Assembly (NCBI GenBank): GCA_030039995.1
Contig: JASHUL010000128.1
Coordinates: 1-17,107, forward strand
DNA length: 17,107 bases
From: Thermoplasmata archaeon
Lineage (GTDB): Archaea > Thermoplasmatota > Thermoplasmata > Lutacidiplasmatales > UBA184
Direction of reading: 5' to 3'
This document shows, piece by piece, positions 16,132 to 17,107 of the stretch (positions are counted from its first letter, which is position 1; every line of letters starts with the position of its first letter). A program made the position numbers and the translations under genes. The notes below the pieces were generated by a model, which was not told the origin of the DNA, made no database searches, and saw only the letters and a program-made list of their open reading frames with translations.

Positions 16132-17105
16132 GCCCGACCGTGCTGGTCGTCGGGGAGGTGCAGGACGGCCACCTCGCTGCCGCCTCGCGGGAGGCCCTCG
16201 GCGTGGCCCGGTCCCTGCCCGGGACCGTGGTCGGTTTCGTCGCCGGGTCGGGGGCCCGGGCCGTGGCCGATGAGTTCGGTCGGTTCGGCGTCGCGGAGGC
16301 GTACGCGGTCGACGACCCTCGATTGGACGGCGCCCCGGTCGGAGCGCGGATCCCCTCGGTCGTGGCCGCGGCGGCCGCTTCGGGGGCGACGGTCGTGGTC
16401 GTGGCGGGCTCGACGCTCGGGCGGGATTTGGTCGGAGGCCTTGCCGTTCGATGGGACGCCGCCGGAGCGACCGGGGTCACGGAGCTTACGTGGACGGACG
16501 AAAGCCTGCGGGTGCGCCGACCGGTCTTCGGCGGACGGGCGACCGAGACGCGGGCTCTCCTCGGGGGTCGCTACGTCGTGGCACTTCGGCCGCACGCGTT
16601 CCCCGCGCCGAGCGAGGCGCCGACCCCGTGCACGGTCCATGCGCTCCCCGCGGGCGAGGTGCCGCCGGCGCTCCTTGCGCCGGAGCGGACCGGGGTCGTC
16701 GCGGCGACCCGCGGGAGCGGGCCCGGCCTCACGGACGCGTCCATCGTGGTTTCGGGGGGTCGCGGCGTCCGCGCCCCCGAGAACTTCCGGCTGGTCGAGG
16801 AGCTCGCCGCGTCGCTCGGCGCGGCGGTCGGAGCGTCGCGGGCCGTGACGGACGCGGGATGGCGTCCGACGTCGTTCCAGGTCGGTCAGACCGGCCGGGC
16901 CGTCTCCCCGCAGCTGTACATCGCGATCGGGATCTCGGGCGCGATCCAGCACATCGTCGGGATGATCAGTTCGCGGGTCATCGTGGCGATCAACTCCGAC
17001 GCCTCCGCCCCGATCTTCCGGGTCGCGGACTACGGGATCGTCGGAGACCTCTTCCAGATCGTCCCCGCGCTCACCGCCGAGGTCCGACGGGTCCGCGGTC
17101 TCTGA
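16128..17105 (+). CDS. etfA: Electron transfer flavoprotein, alpha subunit
   Basis: EtfA holds the redox-active FAD of the ETF heterodimer. The 325-residue protein is complete; its TGA is at 17103-17105, two bases before the window end. The C-terminal FAD domain is clear: VVSGGRGV, SRAVTDAGW (with the conserved arginine near the flavin), FQVGQTGRAVSPQLYIAIGISGAIQH, then VIVAINSDASAPIFRVADYGIVGDLFQIVPAL. These match the canonical ETF-alpha signature closely. The N-terminal half is more divergent and rich in Ala and Gly, as is common. The GTG start at 16128 overlaps the etfB stop as GTGA, so the two subunits should be co-translated. No ferredoxin-like or bifurcation partner gene (fixC, fixX) is visible in the window. 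Confidence 0.95.
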   Translation: MSPTVLVVGEVQDGHLAAASREALGVARSLPGTVVGFVAGSGARAVADEFGRFGVAEAYAVDDPRLDGAPVGARIPSVVAAAAASGATVVVVAGSTLGRDLVGGLAVRWDAAGATGVTELTWTDESLRVRRPVFGGRATETRALLGGRYVVALRPHAFPAPSEAPTPCTVHALPAGEVPPALLAPERTGVVAATRGSGPGLTDASIVVSGGRGVRAPENFRLVEELAASLGAAVGASRAVTDAGWRPTSFQVGQTGRAVSPQLYIAIGISGAIQHIVGMISSRVIVAINSDASAPIFRVADYGIVGDLFQIVPALTAEVRRVRGL

Positions 17106-17107
17106 CC

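Noticed and set aside
14166..17105. A 979-codon open frame on the plus strand ending at the etfA stop
   Set aside because: Only the last 325 codons are etfA. The upstream part runs out of frame through the dehydrogenase and etfB and has Arg/Gly/Asp-rich nonsense composition.

Overview
The window looks like the chromosome of a GC-rich archaeon, most likely a high-GC Thermoplasmatota lineage (inference). The archaeal signs are a zinc-finger RPA next to its COG3390 partner gene, a membrane-anchored archaeal FKBP, a COG1340 coiled-coil protein, TATA boxes 25-40 nt before start codons with little or no 5' leader, many GTG starts, and a candidate box C/D guide RNA. Nothing indicates a plasmid, phage, transposon or CRISPR array. 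Genes are packed tightly and no gap exceeds about 235 bp.

Left part (1-6182). A minus-strand operon runs right to left: TPP riboswitch, thiB (binding protein), thiP (fused permease), thiQ (ATPase). Its genes overlap by 4 and 14 bp. After a 43-bp gap comes an aconitase gene, cut by the window edge after 717 codons. Between the aptamer and thiB is a hairpin that would hide the Shine-Dalgarno sequence, and a 14-codon upstream ORF that ends inside the thiB start codon.

Middle part (6183-13308). pdxS (vitamin B6) reads rightwards from the region shared with the thiamine operon. A GT4 glycosyltransferase follows, preceded by two perfect hairpins. Its 3' end overlaps a convergent type-2 pyrF by 47 bp. 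pyrF diverges from a two-gene single-stranded-DNA-binding operon, rpa and its partner, joined by TGATG. The best TATA box of the window then precedes a canonical-looking C/D box sRNA, followed by a secreted, glycosylation-site-rich FKBP prolyl isomerase. A convergent COG1340 coiled-coil gene closes this part.

Right part (13385-17105). larB (nickel-pincer cofactor biosynthesis, without other lar genes here) and an acyl-CoA dehydrogenase diverge from a single near-palindromic TATA box. The dehydrogenase is followed by etfB and etfA, which would take its electrons. Together with aconitase this suggests a respiring heterotroph that oxidises acyl-CoAs and imports thiamine.

The observations most worth following up are the C/D sRNA at 11383-11445, the riboswitch with its apparent translational expression platform, and the shared TATA promoter at 14156-14163. 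I see no clear multi-gene system of unknown type; most genes belong to recognised families.
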